DNA from: Sipunculus nudus
Lineage: Eukaryota; Annelida; Sipuncula; Golfingiida; Sipunculidae
NCBI GenBank assembly: GCA_026874595.1
Contig: CM049307.1
Location: forward strand, 91,825,830-91,889,829
Length of the DNA stretch: 64,000 bases
Reading direction: 5' to 3'
Shown: piece after piece, positions 10,298-20,755 of the stretch
How positions within the stretch are numbered: the first letter of the stretch is position 1
How the letters are laid out: every line of letters starts with the position of its first letter
Position numbers and translations under genes: made by a program
Notes under the pieces: generated by a model
Told to the model about the DNA's origin: nothing
The model's input: the letters and a program-made list of their open reading frames with translations, nothing else
Database searches by the model: none

Positions 10298-10831
10298 GTA
10301 AACACCTTATGCATATTCATATTCAGAAATTATAATGCATCTGACCTTCCATGTGAATATCTCATGAATATTCATGTTCAGACAGTGCTTCAGTCCTTTC
10401 AGGTAGATATCTCATTAATATTCATGCTGAGACCGATTATTTGTGGCATAGAATACCCCTTAAATGTGTATGTTCATCCAAATTAATGACCTGTGACCTT
10501 TCAGGTATTACTTCATGATATTCATGAAAAAATATTACAGTGCTTGTGGTCTTCCAGTTAATAACTTCATGAATATACACATTGAGACATAACACTGCTT
10601 GTTGTTCCACAGGCAAATACCTAATGAATATTTAAGAGAAAGTGCTTGTGGCATTTCCATGTTAATACTTGATGAATATCCATGTTCAAAAAGTGCTTGT
10701 GCCCTTATAACCAACCTCATAAGTGTTCAAGTTTAGGCCTAACAATTCTTGTGATCTTCAAGGTAAATACTCATTTAATATTCATGTGATCATTGCTTAT
10801 AGCCTTAAAGAGAGATATCTCAGAAATATTA
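10280..10831 (+). repeat. Degenerate ~50-bp tandem array derived from an exon 3' end and splice donor
   Basis: About 11 units follow the pattern GTGCTTGTGGCCTTCCAGGT-AAATAYCTCATGAATATTCA-TGTTCAGACA. Unit 1 is the real exon end and donor (ACTTGTGGCCTTCCAA|gtaaac). Later units begin near 10338, 10386, 10437, 10488, 10540, 10595, 10641, 10692, 10744 and 10792. Several keep a donor-like sequence (CAGgtagat, CAGgtatta, AAGgtaaat), others have lost it. It occupies the 5' two-thirds of the intron. Confidence 0.85.
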
Positions 10832-11184
10832 TAATCATCCTATATCTACTGTATTACAGAGCCCACCAATAATATTTGCTTGTGCAGTACTGATTATGAT
10901 CATCCTATATCTACTGTATTACAGAGCCCACCAATAATGTATGCTGGTGCAGTACTGAGTTTGATCATCCTATATCTTCTGTATTACAGAGTCCACCAAT
11001 AATTTTTGCTGGTGCAGTATTGATTATGATCATCCTATATCTACTGTATTACAGAGCCCACCAATAATGTTTGCTGGTGCAGTTCTGAGTATGATCATCC
11101 TATATCTACTGTATTACAGAGCCCACCAATAATGCATGCTGGTGCAGTTCGGAGTATGATCATCCTATATCTACTGTACATGCC
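10832..11184 (+). repeat. 65-bp tandem array derived from an exon 5' end and splice acceptor
   Basis: Copies start at 10860, 10925, 10990, 11055 and 11120, exactly 65 apart, preceded by a partial copy from 10832. Each copy is AGCCCACCAATAATG plus downstream exon bases, ending in the same acceptor, ctactgtattacag. The fifth copy is the start of the real exon, which departs from the repeat after CTACTGTA. Since 65 is not a multiple of three, using an upstream acceptor would shift frame and meet TAA in the next unit (CAC CAA TAA). Confidence 0.93.
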
Positions 11185-11275
11185 GTTTACGATGTTGCTG
11201 GGATACATCTTCTCATATGCTTTTGAGAAATACGAGACTTGCCAGACAATCCTTCAGCCAAATATCTTCATATTC
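11120..11275 (+). CDS. ABCA-type transporter exon (transmembrane domain 2)
   Basis: 52 codons between acceptor tgtattacag (ending 11119) and donor TTC|gtatgt (from 11276), phase 0 at both ends. The product reads SPPIMHAGAVRSMIILYLLY, then MPFTMLLGYIFSYAFEKYET and CQTILQPNIFIF: two hydrophobic helices around a short polar turn, as in ABCA transmembrane domain 2. I chose the most downstream of five identical acceptors because only it keeps the frame with both neighbouring exons. Confidence 0.87.
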
Positions 11276-13080
11276 GTATGTTTCTTTTATTTGCTGTTTC
11301 ACAGTTTTATCTTATTTTTGGTAATATAATTTTGTACGAAAATATCTACAAAACTGTTGACACCTCTCGGTGGACATTGATTTGGCATTTGTGATGATGC
11401 CCAGCGTTAGAAACTAAGTTATCACTGACAGTATACTAATTATATAATAATTTGCACAAATAAGGTATCACCTCAGTAACACATAGTCAGGGGTGTCAAT
11501 ATGGGGGGGGGGGGGGGAGGTATATCAAATGTAAGTGATCATTAACATGTATTTTTTAATAACTAGAAAATACTCAGAGAGCACAGACCTCTGCCAATGG
11601 ATTTCTGTTTTTCCTAATTGTCATTATTAAAATAGTTGTTCTGTGATAGCTTGTGGCAAACTCATGAGATATATACATGTCATATAATATTCGGTATGAT
11701 ATCATTATCATTAAACCCATCATAATTCATACATCAGTGTTTAAACTCACTATTAAAGATAAAAAGATAAAATTAATTTATAATAATTCACCAAATTTAG
11801 GATTATTTTGTTAGTGTATGAAAGTATGATATAATATCTTTTGAGAGATAGAATTGCACCAATTATTGTAAAAATCATTCAAGGAAAATCATATAAATGC
11901 ACAAATGCTATTTGTACAATCCACATTAAATAAAAATGTGTAAAAAAATTACAACCGAACTCCAAACCTGAACTACATTTTATGATTTCAGTATAATTTC
12001 TTTACCCGTGTACATGAAACCCCTAGTGACGTTCGTACTCTTTCAGCTGACTGTTTTAATAGCACTGCGCGCTACCTTATATAAAAGAGCAGAGATAAGC
12101 GTGTGTCACGGCTCACCAGCTCCACTCCCAGGTCATACCTCTCCAGCAACAGCTCCAGGCCTCAGCATTGACAAAAAGAACAGCCGTATGTCAGAAGAGA
12201 AAGGGGTCAGACGAATAACCGAAAAGCACGAAAAAGGAACGAAAAGCACCGAAATGACCAAAAATCATTGAAGAGGAGCATAAAGCACTGAAAAGCATAA
12301 AAAAGCACCGAAAATTACAAAAAGCATAAAAGAGGACCATTAAATACTGAAAGACTCCAAAAAGCACCGAAAAAAATGACCAAAAAGCACTGAAAAGGAC
12401 AAAAAAAGCGCCAAGATTATCACTTACTTCTACTTTCAAGTGGTCTTAAATAGTACGTTTGATTGAATCTGGTACAAATAAGCTTGCAAAAATGTGTAAA
12501 CTGAGTTTGTCAGCATAACCGAAATACTGACAGCTGTGATCGCATGATCAGGCTCGTGGTGATTTTGTATGTAAAGTGGCCACCAGGTATCAGCAGTGCA
12601 TACAGGCATTAGATGATGCCAGTGACAGTTGATAATGGGGGTGACAGATGGCAGGTTATTTTGACAATTACGTAAACATTTGTACCAAATTCGACAAAAT
12701 ATTTATTTTTAAGACCATTAATAAGAAGAAATAGTTGAGAATATTGAAACATTTTTTGTCCTTTTTGGTGGCTTTTTTGGTCCTTTTCGGTGTTTTATGG
12801 TCCTTTTCGGTTATTAGTCTGACCGAAGGAAAGGAAGCTTTTGAATGAAAAAATAAAACAGATGATGTCATCCAGATCATCTCCAAAATGTAATGGATTC
12901 TTCCTTTGGTGTTTTCTGAACCCTCCACCAAATTGCAACAAAATCTGTTTGGAATTTTTCCCATGTGCTGACAGACAAATTGAAGATAAAGTATGATACC
13001 CCTCGTCACTTGATGGAGGTATAATAAAGGGATAAAGTTCTTGCATGGTTGATAATTCTTATGAAAAATTCTATTTTCAG
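11276..13080 (+). other. ABCA intron with poly-G and foldback
   Basis: No exon is needed here: the exons at 11120-11275 and 13081-13218 join in phase 0 and give a continuous ABCA-like helix pair. A G-run lies at 11503-11517. An 87-codon ORF at 12008-12271 with one hydrophobic stretch has no family match and runs into repeat sequence, so I do not call it. Confidence 0.6.
12205..12824. repeat. Foldback repeat, GGTCAGAC...ACCGAAAAG ends
   Basis: The left end (12205 on) reads GGTCAGACGAATAACCGAAA. The reverse complement of the right end (ending 12824) reads GGTCAGACTAATAACCGAAA. Both arms continue as degenerate GACCGAAAAGCACC / AAAGGACC short repeats (12220-12420 and 12743-12815). It resembles a small inverted-repeat element lying in the intron. 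No coding potential and no clear target duplication. Confidence 0.65.
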
Positions 13081-13218
13081 TCTGCCTTCATCCCCTACAT
13101 GGCTGTCTCGATGCTTGACATGTCCGGGAACGAGGGCCCAGCCACCATCATTCATTACGTGTGTGCTGTAATTGACCTACCGTATGCTGTATTCGGAGGC
13201 CTGTACTATATCGCCCGG
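13081..13218 (+). CDS. ABCA-type transporter exon (end of transmembrane domain 2)
   Basis: 46 codons between acceptor ttctattttcag (ending 13080) and donor CGG|gtaagt, phase 0. It reads SAFIPYMAVSMLDMSGNEGP, then ATIIHYVCAVIDLPYAVFGG and LYYIAR. The ATI(I/L)HY block followed by a helix with a GG/GC turn is the ABCA5-like pattern at the last helices before the second nucleotide-binding domain. No Walker A, signature or Walker B exon follows on this strand before the lectin cluster begins at about 16.6 kb. Confidence 0.87.
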
Positions 13219-15167
13219 GTAAGTCCAGAAGTGATATTGTGCCTTGCCATGGTTTTAAGTCATCACGGAAATCACAGAGAACTTAAAACTTTCTTTTTAA
13301 TATCCCATTTTAGATCGTGGTTTGGTATACCCACGGTCCGTCAATTCATATATCCTGCCATCCGTCTGTCTATTAACATGTAGTATCGCAGTATTAACTT
13401 ACCAGTGATTTTATGGATTTTCACTTTAGCTACCCACTAATAAATAACCCTGCTCCAGTTTGATTCTAGGCAAGATCAGTGCATACAACGATAAAAAAAT
13501 ATCATGTACGCCTACAGAGAACATCTTAACGGCAGCTGGTGTTCCACTTCATATATTTATAATTATTATCGCTGGCTAAATTTTCAATAAAGGTACAAAA
13601 CTTGGTAATTACTATTTTTGTTTGCTATTGATACATATTATAAATGTACTGAATTACTTCCCTGTAAATTTCTATAAAAATACGTGATTTATAAATATAC
13701 TGTTGTCAATTCCATTATTTGCCTTCATATCGCACAAACTAGGCCCCCTAAAATGTCTATAAAAACATTATCAAAACTAACTTTAAACTGAAACATATTT
13801 CCATATTTCCTCTTTTCAACACTTCGGGTGAAACAGAACCATACCACATTTCTGTCGCGCAAAGGGGTATTTCTTACACGAAAAGAACGGGACACGTGTT
13901 CCAATCTTCATAACCACAGTTACCGAGGCACCGGCTTTTTTGGAACCGGCCTTTTCCACCTTCTTTCAGTAGAGATAAAACGAGACTTATATGCTCCCTA
14001 TTGGCTTAAAAGGCAAGGGCCATGTTAACTCATTTGCATTACTGCGGTCCGTTGCGTTGCAGAATTATTGTTTGTAAATAAACCCCGCAAATAATCAGAT
14101 ACGTAAAATTCCTGTCTAATCGACCCATTAACCTAATTTTTAATCTCCAAATAGTTGACACGTTGATTGCCGAACGAACCTTGTCTCGCCGCCCCGTCTG
14201 GGATTAACAGGCGCCTCATGAGACTACAGCTATGATTAAAACAAGTTAAAACCTTCATGTGGACGGTCCCACTTCACTTTTCCTCCACAAGTGAGGGTTT
14301 ATGTTCCTGTGAACGTGGTGTGATCGGGTGTTATAATTAATAGCCGAGTTATCGGGTGTGGCATCTAATAGCCGATGTCTCGTCCGGCACGTGTTGGTCA
14401 AGGCTGATTAATTCCTTTGCTAGGCTCGGGTCAGGCGAATCTTGTTTGCTCAACACTTACCCGATTAACCGGGGTCCAGGCGCACCGTGTGATATGCAGT
14501 CGAGTCGAGCCACCGGTGTACTAAACCTGTGTATATATGGCCTCTTCTCCCTGCAAGGGGAAATGTAGATGACCATTAATTCCTTAAATTGTCATTGTCT
14601 TTCCACGAATTAAAATACTCTACGATATGCATTTTGCAAATTTTAAGCCCACGATATTATCTGAATCTACAGTATTGCAAACCAAGTGTTGGTAAGATCA
14701 GGGGATTAACTCTGTTAGTCCTGGTATGTGAAAGGGACTTCCTTATCTTGTACGGATTATTGAGTGTACATGTACTTACGTTACGAAAGGGGTTAGTATG
14801 AACAGAATAAATAATAGTATCGTATGTACAAGGTCTTTTGGAAAATATCGTGGCTTCATTTTTGTAGTAGATCAGGTGCCCATTGTCTTTGTTTAGTCCT
14901 TTTATAGAGTTTAATCTTTCAATAGATTTAGGTTTCTAAGTTATTTTAAAGTGTGTGTCTTAGAAGTGTTCTTTTCGGATACATATTCTCATTTTTAGAC
15001 TGTATGTCTGTTGGTTCCCAACTCCAATTTGGATTTTCTTGGAGTTTATTATGGAAACACCATCCAGACCAGCTATCAAATATGTCAAACTTCTGTTATA
15101 CCAACTAATATATACAGACTATAGCACGGCAATTCTAAAACGTCTCTAATTAAACAAAATAATCATC
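13219..15167. other. Non-coding stretch after the last ABCA exon
   Basis: No exon with family similarity is seen. 14040-14560 is richer in G+C than its surroundings but stops occur in all frames. The expected ABCA nucleotide-binding exons are not found here. Confidence 0.5.
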
Positions 15168-15213
15168 ATGTGTCATCTTTATTTTCTACTCTGGTCTTTT
15201 CTGCCTGGGCCAG

Positions 15214-15506
15214 GAGGGTATGCGTTTATCCCCGTTCTTGTGTTCATTATAATGATAATTATAATAACCACCTTTTTATTCTTTGTAATAACTTTGCTGG
15301 GAAATGTTTCGAAGCAAAATTCAAAGAAAAATCAAGTCCTCATAAAACATACGGCAACGGGACAATTACCACCACCACCCACATTCCCAACAGTTATCCA
15401 GCGAGGAAAAGCTAAATTACCCTACCTCCCTCCCCCGGGCTTTTATCACGACAGTTACCTAAAGATAACCGCCGACCCCTACTCCATCCCGACACGAATC
15501 CGCTGA
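15214..15506 (+). CDS. Candidate terminal exon: membrane helix plus proline-rich tail
   Basis: An acceptor-like site (gtcttttctgcctgggccag, ending 15213) precedes a 97-codon open frame: GYAFIPVLVF, then a helix rich in I, F and T, a basic stop-transfer segment (SKQNSKKNQ), and a cytosolic-type tail with PPPPTFPTV and LPYLPPPGF, ending IPTRIR at TGA 15504-15506. The layout fits the C-terminus of a single-pass membrane protein with proline-rich docking motifs. I recognise no family and no upstream exon, so the call is tentative. Confidence 0.35.
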
Positions 15507-15840
15507 GACAATTAGCCCCCGGGAATATTTTCCCCAGAAAACATACATCCAACAAACCCTAAGCGGTAAAATGCCATCCAAACGTCGATTTTTAATTATC
15601 TAGAGACCTACCAGTTAACTTAAAAAGGCGTGAAATACAAGCAAAAAGTACGTCAGCCTTTATTAATTAAGATGGACAACGTTCTATGTGTATAACCAGT
15701 AAAACTTCAATCGTCACTTTAGGGTGGTCGCTACACGGAGGCAGTCGTTAGTCGAGGGTATGCTATATATGCTTGTTTGAAATTAAAAGGTTGTTACATG
15801 TACCTGCTTCTATTGCTCTTTTGAAATTTAATATAACATT

Positions 15841-15845
15841 CTTTC

Positions 15846-15881
<36 letters not shown>

Positions 15882-15890
15882 GCTCTGTGA
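15841..15890. repeat. (CT)n microsatellite
   Basis: About 45 bases of near-perfect CT dinucleotides upstream of the lectin gene. Confidence 0.95.
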
Positions 15891-16274
15891 AAAGGTTGAA
15901 ATTTCGACGGAATGGTATTCCAAAGTCCATAGAAAATACCCAAAAAAATCAAAGTTTTGAATGCATCGTACCCCTACGTACACATACCACTGATTATAAC
16001 CGGGATATATAGGTGTACACAAACAACAAAATAAACAGTTTAGTTCATATAAAAATATGATCTTGCACGTACTTGTGTTTATATGTATATGTAAACACAT
16101 TTCGTCTAACACGTTTGTTATTTTGAAATCTATATTGATAGTGAACAAGCAAACATTCCGTTCTTCAATACCTGTCCTAAGTGTAAGAATTAAGCTTTAT
16201 AAAAACAACTGCCCCCCCCTAGATACTTTTGTAAATATAACCAGCATCTCAGTCTGTCAGTGGAGTTATTACAA

Positions 16275-16618
16275 GTAACCGCTAACAAGATGAAATATAA
16301 ATGTCTCATTTATCAAGACCGCGTGATAGGATATTTATATATTGCAGAAAAAGAAGGCTTATCACTAGATTTTATCACCTCAAAAAGAAGGTTACTGTAT
16401 GGTTATCCTCTGTGGGGTGACTTTTTATATATTTATCAACGTGTGACATGTAGCTTTGTCACATGCAGCTAATGAACAGATCTTTGGTACGTTGCTGAGG
16501 TTCTGATAGTTTGGCAACGTATGGAGTAACGTCCAACAAAAGTTTCGGGTAGCCCGTCTGAGTATTGGAATAAATACATTTCTCACTTGCTAAGAAGATT
16601 CTCACTGTTGTCATAATA
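16275..16618 (+). promoter_or_regulatory. Conserved upstream region of the intact lectin gene
   Basis: About 340 bases directly upstream of the start codon are conserved in the broken paralogue (21999-22327). Shared blocks include AAATATAAATGTCTC, TCAAGACCGCGT, AGATAGTTTGGCAAC-type sequence, AGTTTCGGGTAG and TTGGAATAAATA about 45 bases before the ATG; the last may act as a TATA-like element. Conservation may only reflect recent duplication; promoter function is inference. Confidence 0.5.
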
Positions 16619-17207
16619 ATGGCTACTGTTTGGTTAATCGGCACGCTGATTCTCGGTTTACATAGTATGGCTGTATCATCAGAAGACGTTGCTGCGACCT
16701 ACGTAGAAGAAGGGACTAGAAGGTCACAAGCCGTGAATATGACTTTCTTGGTAAAAACTCTGAATCAGGTTATCAGCCCACATACATCGTGCGTCATCGG
16801 CGAACACACGGTATCTCAGGCAATCGAGGACGCCCTGAACAAAACAGGAGAAGGGCTTGATCAGTCATTTCAGAAGATATGCGAGGGTCGTTATCGAGGT
16901 TTACTGGAACATCTGACGAAGCTTGAAACTCAGCTGAACAAAACACGTGACGACATAGGACGTTGCAGTTCACATACAAAGTGCGCCATCGGTGATGATG
17001 AACAAACGGTATCTGATATAATCTTTGAGGCAGTAAACAAAACGACAGAAGGGCTTGATCAGTCATTGGGGAAGATATGGGAGGGTCGTTACCGAAGTCT
17101 GCTTGAACATCTGACGAAGCTTGAAACTCAGCTCAACAAAACACGTGACGACAATCGACGTATCCTAAAAATTATAGAAAACCTACGACCAAGCCAAAAC
17201 AGATCAG
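16619..17207 (+). CDS. Secreted C-type lectin, exon 1: signal peptide and duplicated stalk
   Basis: ATG at 16619 opens a frame with a signal peptide (MATVWLIGTLILGLHSMAVS) and then a helical, charged stalk. A 64-residue unit is present twice: DNA repeats 16779-16970 and 16971-17152, units containing EGLDQS, then EGRYR and LLEHLTKLETQLNKTRDD. There are six N-X-S/T sequons (NMT, NKT four times, NRS), so heavy N-glycosylation is expected. Donor is TCAG|gtgaag at 17207/17208; splicing there gives phase 1, matching the next exon. The alternative readthrough frame ends at TAA 17242. With exons at 17457-17663 and 18683-18906 it encodes 339 residues. Confidence 0.85.
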
Positions 17208-17456
17208 GTGAAGAAAGAAATAAGTTGTTTCTTAAAAGTTAATGTCATGGGAGGGTGTCACTAAATTAATCTGCCCATAGGCTGAAAAAAATATTATATA
17301 CACGATATTTAATTTTTCAAAGACATGATATATATCTCCAGGATTCCCATTTTCAGCGGTCCGATGGCGATAGGTTGGCGTTAACTGAGACAGATACGCG
17401 TTTCGAAGACACGTTATCTTACGCTTATTGTTGAATTTAAATACCTTTCCTTACAG

Positions 17457-17663
17457 ATGTGGCGTGTGAAGCAGGAGAGTATTTCTACAGGGTCCAGCCA
17501 CAAGACTGTGGCTCCTGCTACAGATTTGACATGCATCCACGTAACTGGAATGAGGCCAGGATTTACTGCAGAGGTCAAGGAAGTGACCTGGTCAGTATCG
17601 AAACAGCAAGGGAGAACTTGTTCCTGAAGCGGACAGTGCAGAACTACGATCCTATAGTTAAAG
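17457..17663 (+). CDS. Secreted C-type lectin, exon 2: first half of lectin domain
   Basis: Acceptor tttccttacag ends at 17456; the first two bases complete an Asp codon left by exon 1. The product VACEAGEYFYRV, then DCGSCYRFDMHPRNWNEARI and YCRGQGSDLVSIE is the N-terminal half of a C-type lectin-like domain: the W-x-x-A-x-x-x-C and G-x-x-L-V-S-I-E patterns are diagnostic. Donor is AAAG|gtgaat, phase 1. Confidence 0.9.
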
Positions 17664-18360
17664 GTGAATAAAGTTGTATGCCCATGCATGAATGTATCAA
17701 GGTGTGTGGAAGGCTGATACTTTTTTCAGTCTCAACCTTCATCCGAATTATGCAAAAGATTTATAATCTTATTTTTTAAAACAAATACATAGAAATTAAT
17801 ATTATGTGTGTAAGTAATATGGATTATACGAATAACGAGAATAATTAGCTGATAGATAGTCTCATTTATAACATTTAATTTCAAATGATGTCGAGCATTA
17901 GCAAATGGGCTAGAAGTTGTTTAAAAGACGTAAGCCATACATCATACACATCCTGTATGTATTAATATATTCGTGGGTTTATTAAAAAATGGTTATTGGA
18001 TAGTAACCCCTCACCCTTGAAGATCAATCGACTTCACAGGAGTTCGGACTCGAGTCCACATTTTTAAGGACTATGACTGGCACTTGGACTCGATGGTCCT
18101 GAACTCTGGCCTAGACTCTTGGGTAAGGAAAAGATAATGATTCTCACCTAAAGGAAGTGGACTTGGAAGCAGATCTAAAAGACTTGAACGTGAACTCTGA
18201 CGGAGTGGACTTGACTACATCACTGGTATCCACTCTGCAGCAAATACATTTACATTATCATTTTTAAGTGTGTATAAAATGTTAATGCTATATATATTAT
18301 ATATATATATATCAGTTCAGCTGAGAAAAACAATGAAAGATGATTAATTTCTGTAAAATG

Positions 18361-18386
18361 CAACGCAAAAAAGCATGAATATATAT

Positions 18387-18424
<38 letters not shown>

Positions 18425-18573
18425 CTGTAGTATAGCCGTGTTCGTCTGTAGTTGAAGCGTAGGTAAAGATAAAGATAATCAACCTGACGAAGAAGCCTAT
18501 GTGCTTCGAAAGCTCGTGTGTTTATAAACAAGTTAGTCTATCTAAAAGGCTTCACTCTTTATCTTTACCTACG

Positions 18574-18627
<54 letters not shown>
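18361..18627. repeat. (AT)n blocks around a hairpin-forming TE-like segment in lectin intron 2
   Basis: AT dinucleotide runs cover 18378-18424 and 18571-18627. Between them CGTAGGTAAAGATAAAGAT (about 18460) pairs with ATCTTTATCTTTACCTACG-like sequence (about 18553-18574), enclosing CTGACGA ... GCTTCGAAA. The layout looks like a fragment of a retroelement terminus rather than lectin sequence. Confidence 0.6.
18571..18627. repeat. (AT)n microsatellites across the window
   Basis: This entry is one example; similar (AT)n tracts of 37-120 bases lie at 21748-21808, 28848-28886, 30020-30090, 31029-31112, 33909-33960, 41380-41500, 44171-44250, 49984-50022, 54549-54586, 57551-57660 and 63667-63703. 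Several sit beside lectin exon 3 or its relic. Confidence 0.95.
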
Positions 18628-18630
<3 letters not shown>

Positions 18631-18682
18631 TGACACCTTTGTTGGGGCATTGTTTATATGGTTTTTTTTTTCATGTATATAG

Positions 18683-18906
18683 GCGGAGCTGGATTCTGGA
18701 CATCTGGATCAGACGAGGCCAATGAGGGAGGGTGGGTGTGGAAGGCGACTGGAGCCCCCCTGACCTACCTTAACTGGGCACCCGGTGAGCCTAACAATGT
18801 TAAAGGTAAAGAGCACCACCTTAATCTTGAACCGGGTGGTATGTGGAACGACCTGGATCATCCTCGTCGAATGTATGTAATATGCGAAACAATGCGTATT
18901 TGTTGA
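18683..18906 (+). CDS. Secreted C-type lectin, exon 3: ligand-binding half of lectin domain
   Basis: Acceptor ttttttttttcatgtatatag ends at 18682 and TGA is at 18904-18906. The product includes GFWTSGSDEANEGGW, TYLNWAPGEPNN and GMWNDLDHPRRMYVICE, ending MRIC. EPN in the long loop and WND are the two calcium- and sugar-binding motifs; EPN is classically the mannose-type specificity. The cysteine pair that usually flanks WND is absent, so one canonical disulfide is missing. A candidate poly(A) signal AATAAA lies at 19219-19224. Likely role by family: secreted glycan recognition in innate immunity; ligand unknown. Confidence 0.9.
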
Positions 18907-19224
18907 AATCACGGGCAATGCCTCGGCACTGGACACAACTATTACTGAGTCAAAGACTTACACAAAGGTCACACCAAACAAAATATTGTTCTGTAAACGT
19001 ACCCCTCCCATTATTTGTTGATCATTTTTTTCAGTCCAGGTCCGCTATAATGCTGCTTATTTGTGTTGTGACACAAAATCCTCAAACAAATTGTTTAAAG
19101 AATTCATCTTAAAAATGGACTCTTGTGTTTATCAAATATGCCTCTTCTAAGCACTGGAGCAATTTTTGTATTTTCTAGTTGAGCTTCCAGATTCTCGTTT
19201 CATGTCCCTACCGGTAAAAATAAA

Positions 19225-20344
19225 ATCGCTTGCTAATACCACTTATTTTTGTCTCCACTGTCCGTAGAACAATACTTTTTTGTGAATGGCCTTCCATTTG
19301 AAGGCTCATTTTTTTTATTCTTGATGCGGACGGAATCAATGAACTTATTAATATGTTAAATCTACGTGTTCATATGAAAAGATTAAAAAAAAAGTCTGGT
19401 ACACTGGACAAAATGGTGATAGTATAGAAGATGCGGCTCTTATCTGATAAATTCAGGGAGGCGGCCTGTTTAGGTATTGAGATGTGTACATACAGAGAAG
19501 ATTTCGGAAATTAGACCATTATACACTGCTGAATAATTGCACATATTTTAATCCACGTTAAGCCGAAGCATAGGTCAACAAACGGTAGAACCAGAAGCGG
19601 TTATAGATAAACATTTGTTTAACAGACTCAACGAATCTTTGTTAATAGGGTTAGCAATACATCAGATAGGATGATCCGAAAATAAACATATTTCTTAGCG
19701 ACCGGCAATCCATCTGTTTCCAATGGTTCTGTATTAAATATTTGCAACTTCCTTGTTTGTGACTGAAATATTTTTATTGAACGGCAAAAGATGGGTCATG
19801 TATGTGTGAACTGTGAAAATCAAATACTTATCCATATATGGCATGTGTGTGAAAAAAAAGAAAGTTTCACTTGCAAAGATTAAATCCAACGTATACAAGA
19901 CATTGCATTTAAAATGCCTTTGAAATTTGCAGTAAAACGGGGTGTTTTGTGTTACCTAATGTGAATAAGAAGTTTGAAGCTGTGTCAACAGGAAATAACA
20001 AATTTGGAGGAACGGGTATGCTGTAAGAGAATTGGTGCCGATAAATAAAAACAAGTAAATCACGTCTTACCTTCTAATATGTCAAGGACCCAAGCCATGT
20101 ATTTATATGTGTCGTTCTGATAGTTTTTACCGAAAAAGGTTTACTATGTCAATTTAGTCCTTTCGATTTTCATTATTTTTTACAGACATTGGAGTATTGG
20201 TGTGGAAAATATTCTGAAAAGTTATATAGGGTCACAAATTACAAACGGAAAGATATGTCTTTCCATTAACATAATGCACTCTGATCCTGTTCTAATTTTC
20301 CGTTTAATACCAACATATTGCAATGTTTTCTACTGAATCATGAC
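19225..20344. other. Downstream flank of the lectin gene
   Basis: 19413-19910 is the homologue of 455-945 at the window start. The rest holds no gene that I can see. Confidence 0.6.
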
Positions 20345-20755
20345 TCAGAGTCTTAGATTTGGCAAATTCAATGCTTCAGTAGTCTTAAAACTACGATATT
20401 GAGTCATCTTCAAAATCCACTGACCACTAACTTGGTGGGACAAAATCCAGTCAGTGTTTTTCAATTCTTTCACCAGCGACAGTAGACTTGATTCAAATGA
20501 CTGCAAAAGAGACCAACAGATCAAAGGGCATTCCTTCTTCCATGAATTGATCTCCCGATGCGCTCCCAACAGGAAAGATATCGAAGGTAATGAAATACCA
20601 CGGAATTCGGCCATGGTAACATGACAGGAAATAGACCGCAAAGAAGTAAGACGATGCTGCTTCGAATCAGTCACGAAGCATGATGTATTATAGTTCGTCG
20701 CAAAAAATAATCTGCAGTTTTCGTCGTAGGAACTGCTAGTTACTAGGCATAACAA
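20345..20755 (-). CDS. Unrecognised 136-codon ORF
   Basis: A minus-strand frame longer than expected by chance in AT-rich DNA, with internal blocks such as FRGISLPSISFLLGAHREIN and SFESSLLSLVKELKNTDW. I recognise no family, see no splice sites that would confirm an exon, and codon use is not distinctive. It could be an old transposon fragment or a chance frame. Confidence 0.2.
   Translation of the reverse strand: MLCLVTSSSYDENCRLFFATNYNTSCFVTDSKQHRLTSLRSISCHVTMAEFRGISLPSISFLLGAHREINSWKKECPLICWSLLQSFESSLLSLVKELKNTDWILSHQVSGQWILKMTQYRSFKTTEALNLPNLRL

Noticed and set aside
12008-12271. 87-codon ORF with a hydrophobic start, considered as an extra ABCA exon
   Set aside because: The exons on each side join in phase 0 and give a continuous family-like sequence without it, and its second half is simple repeat.
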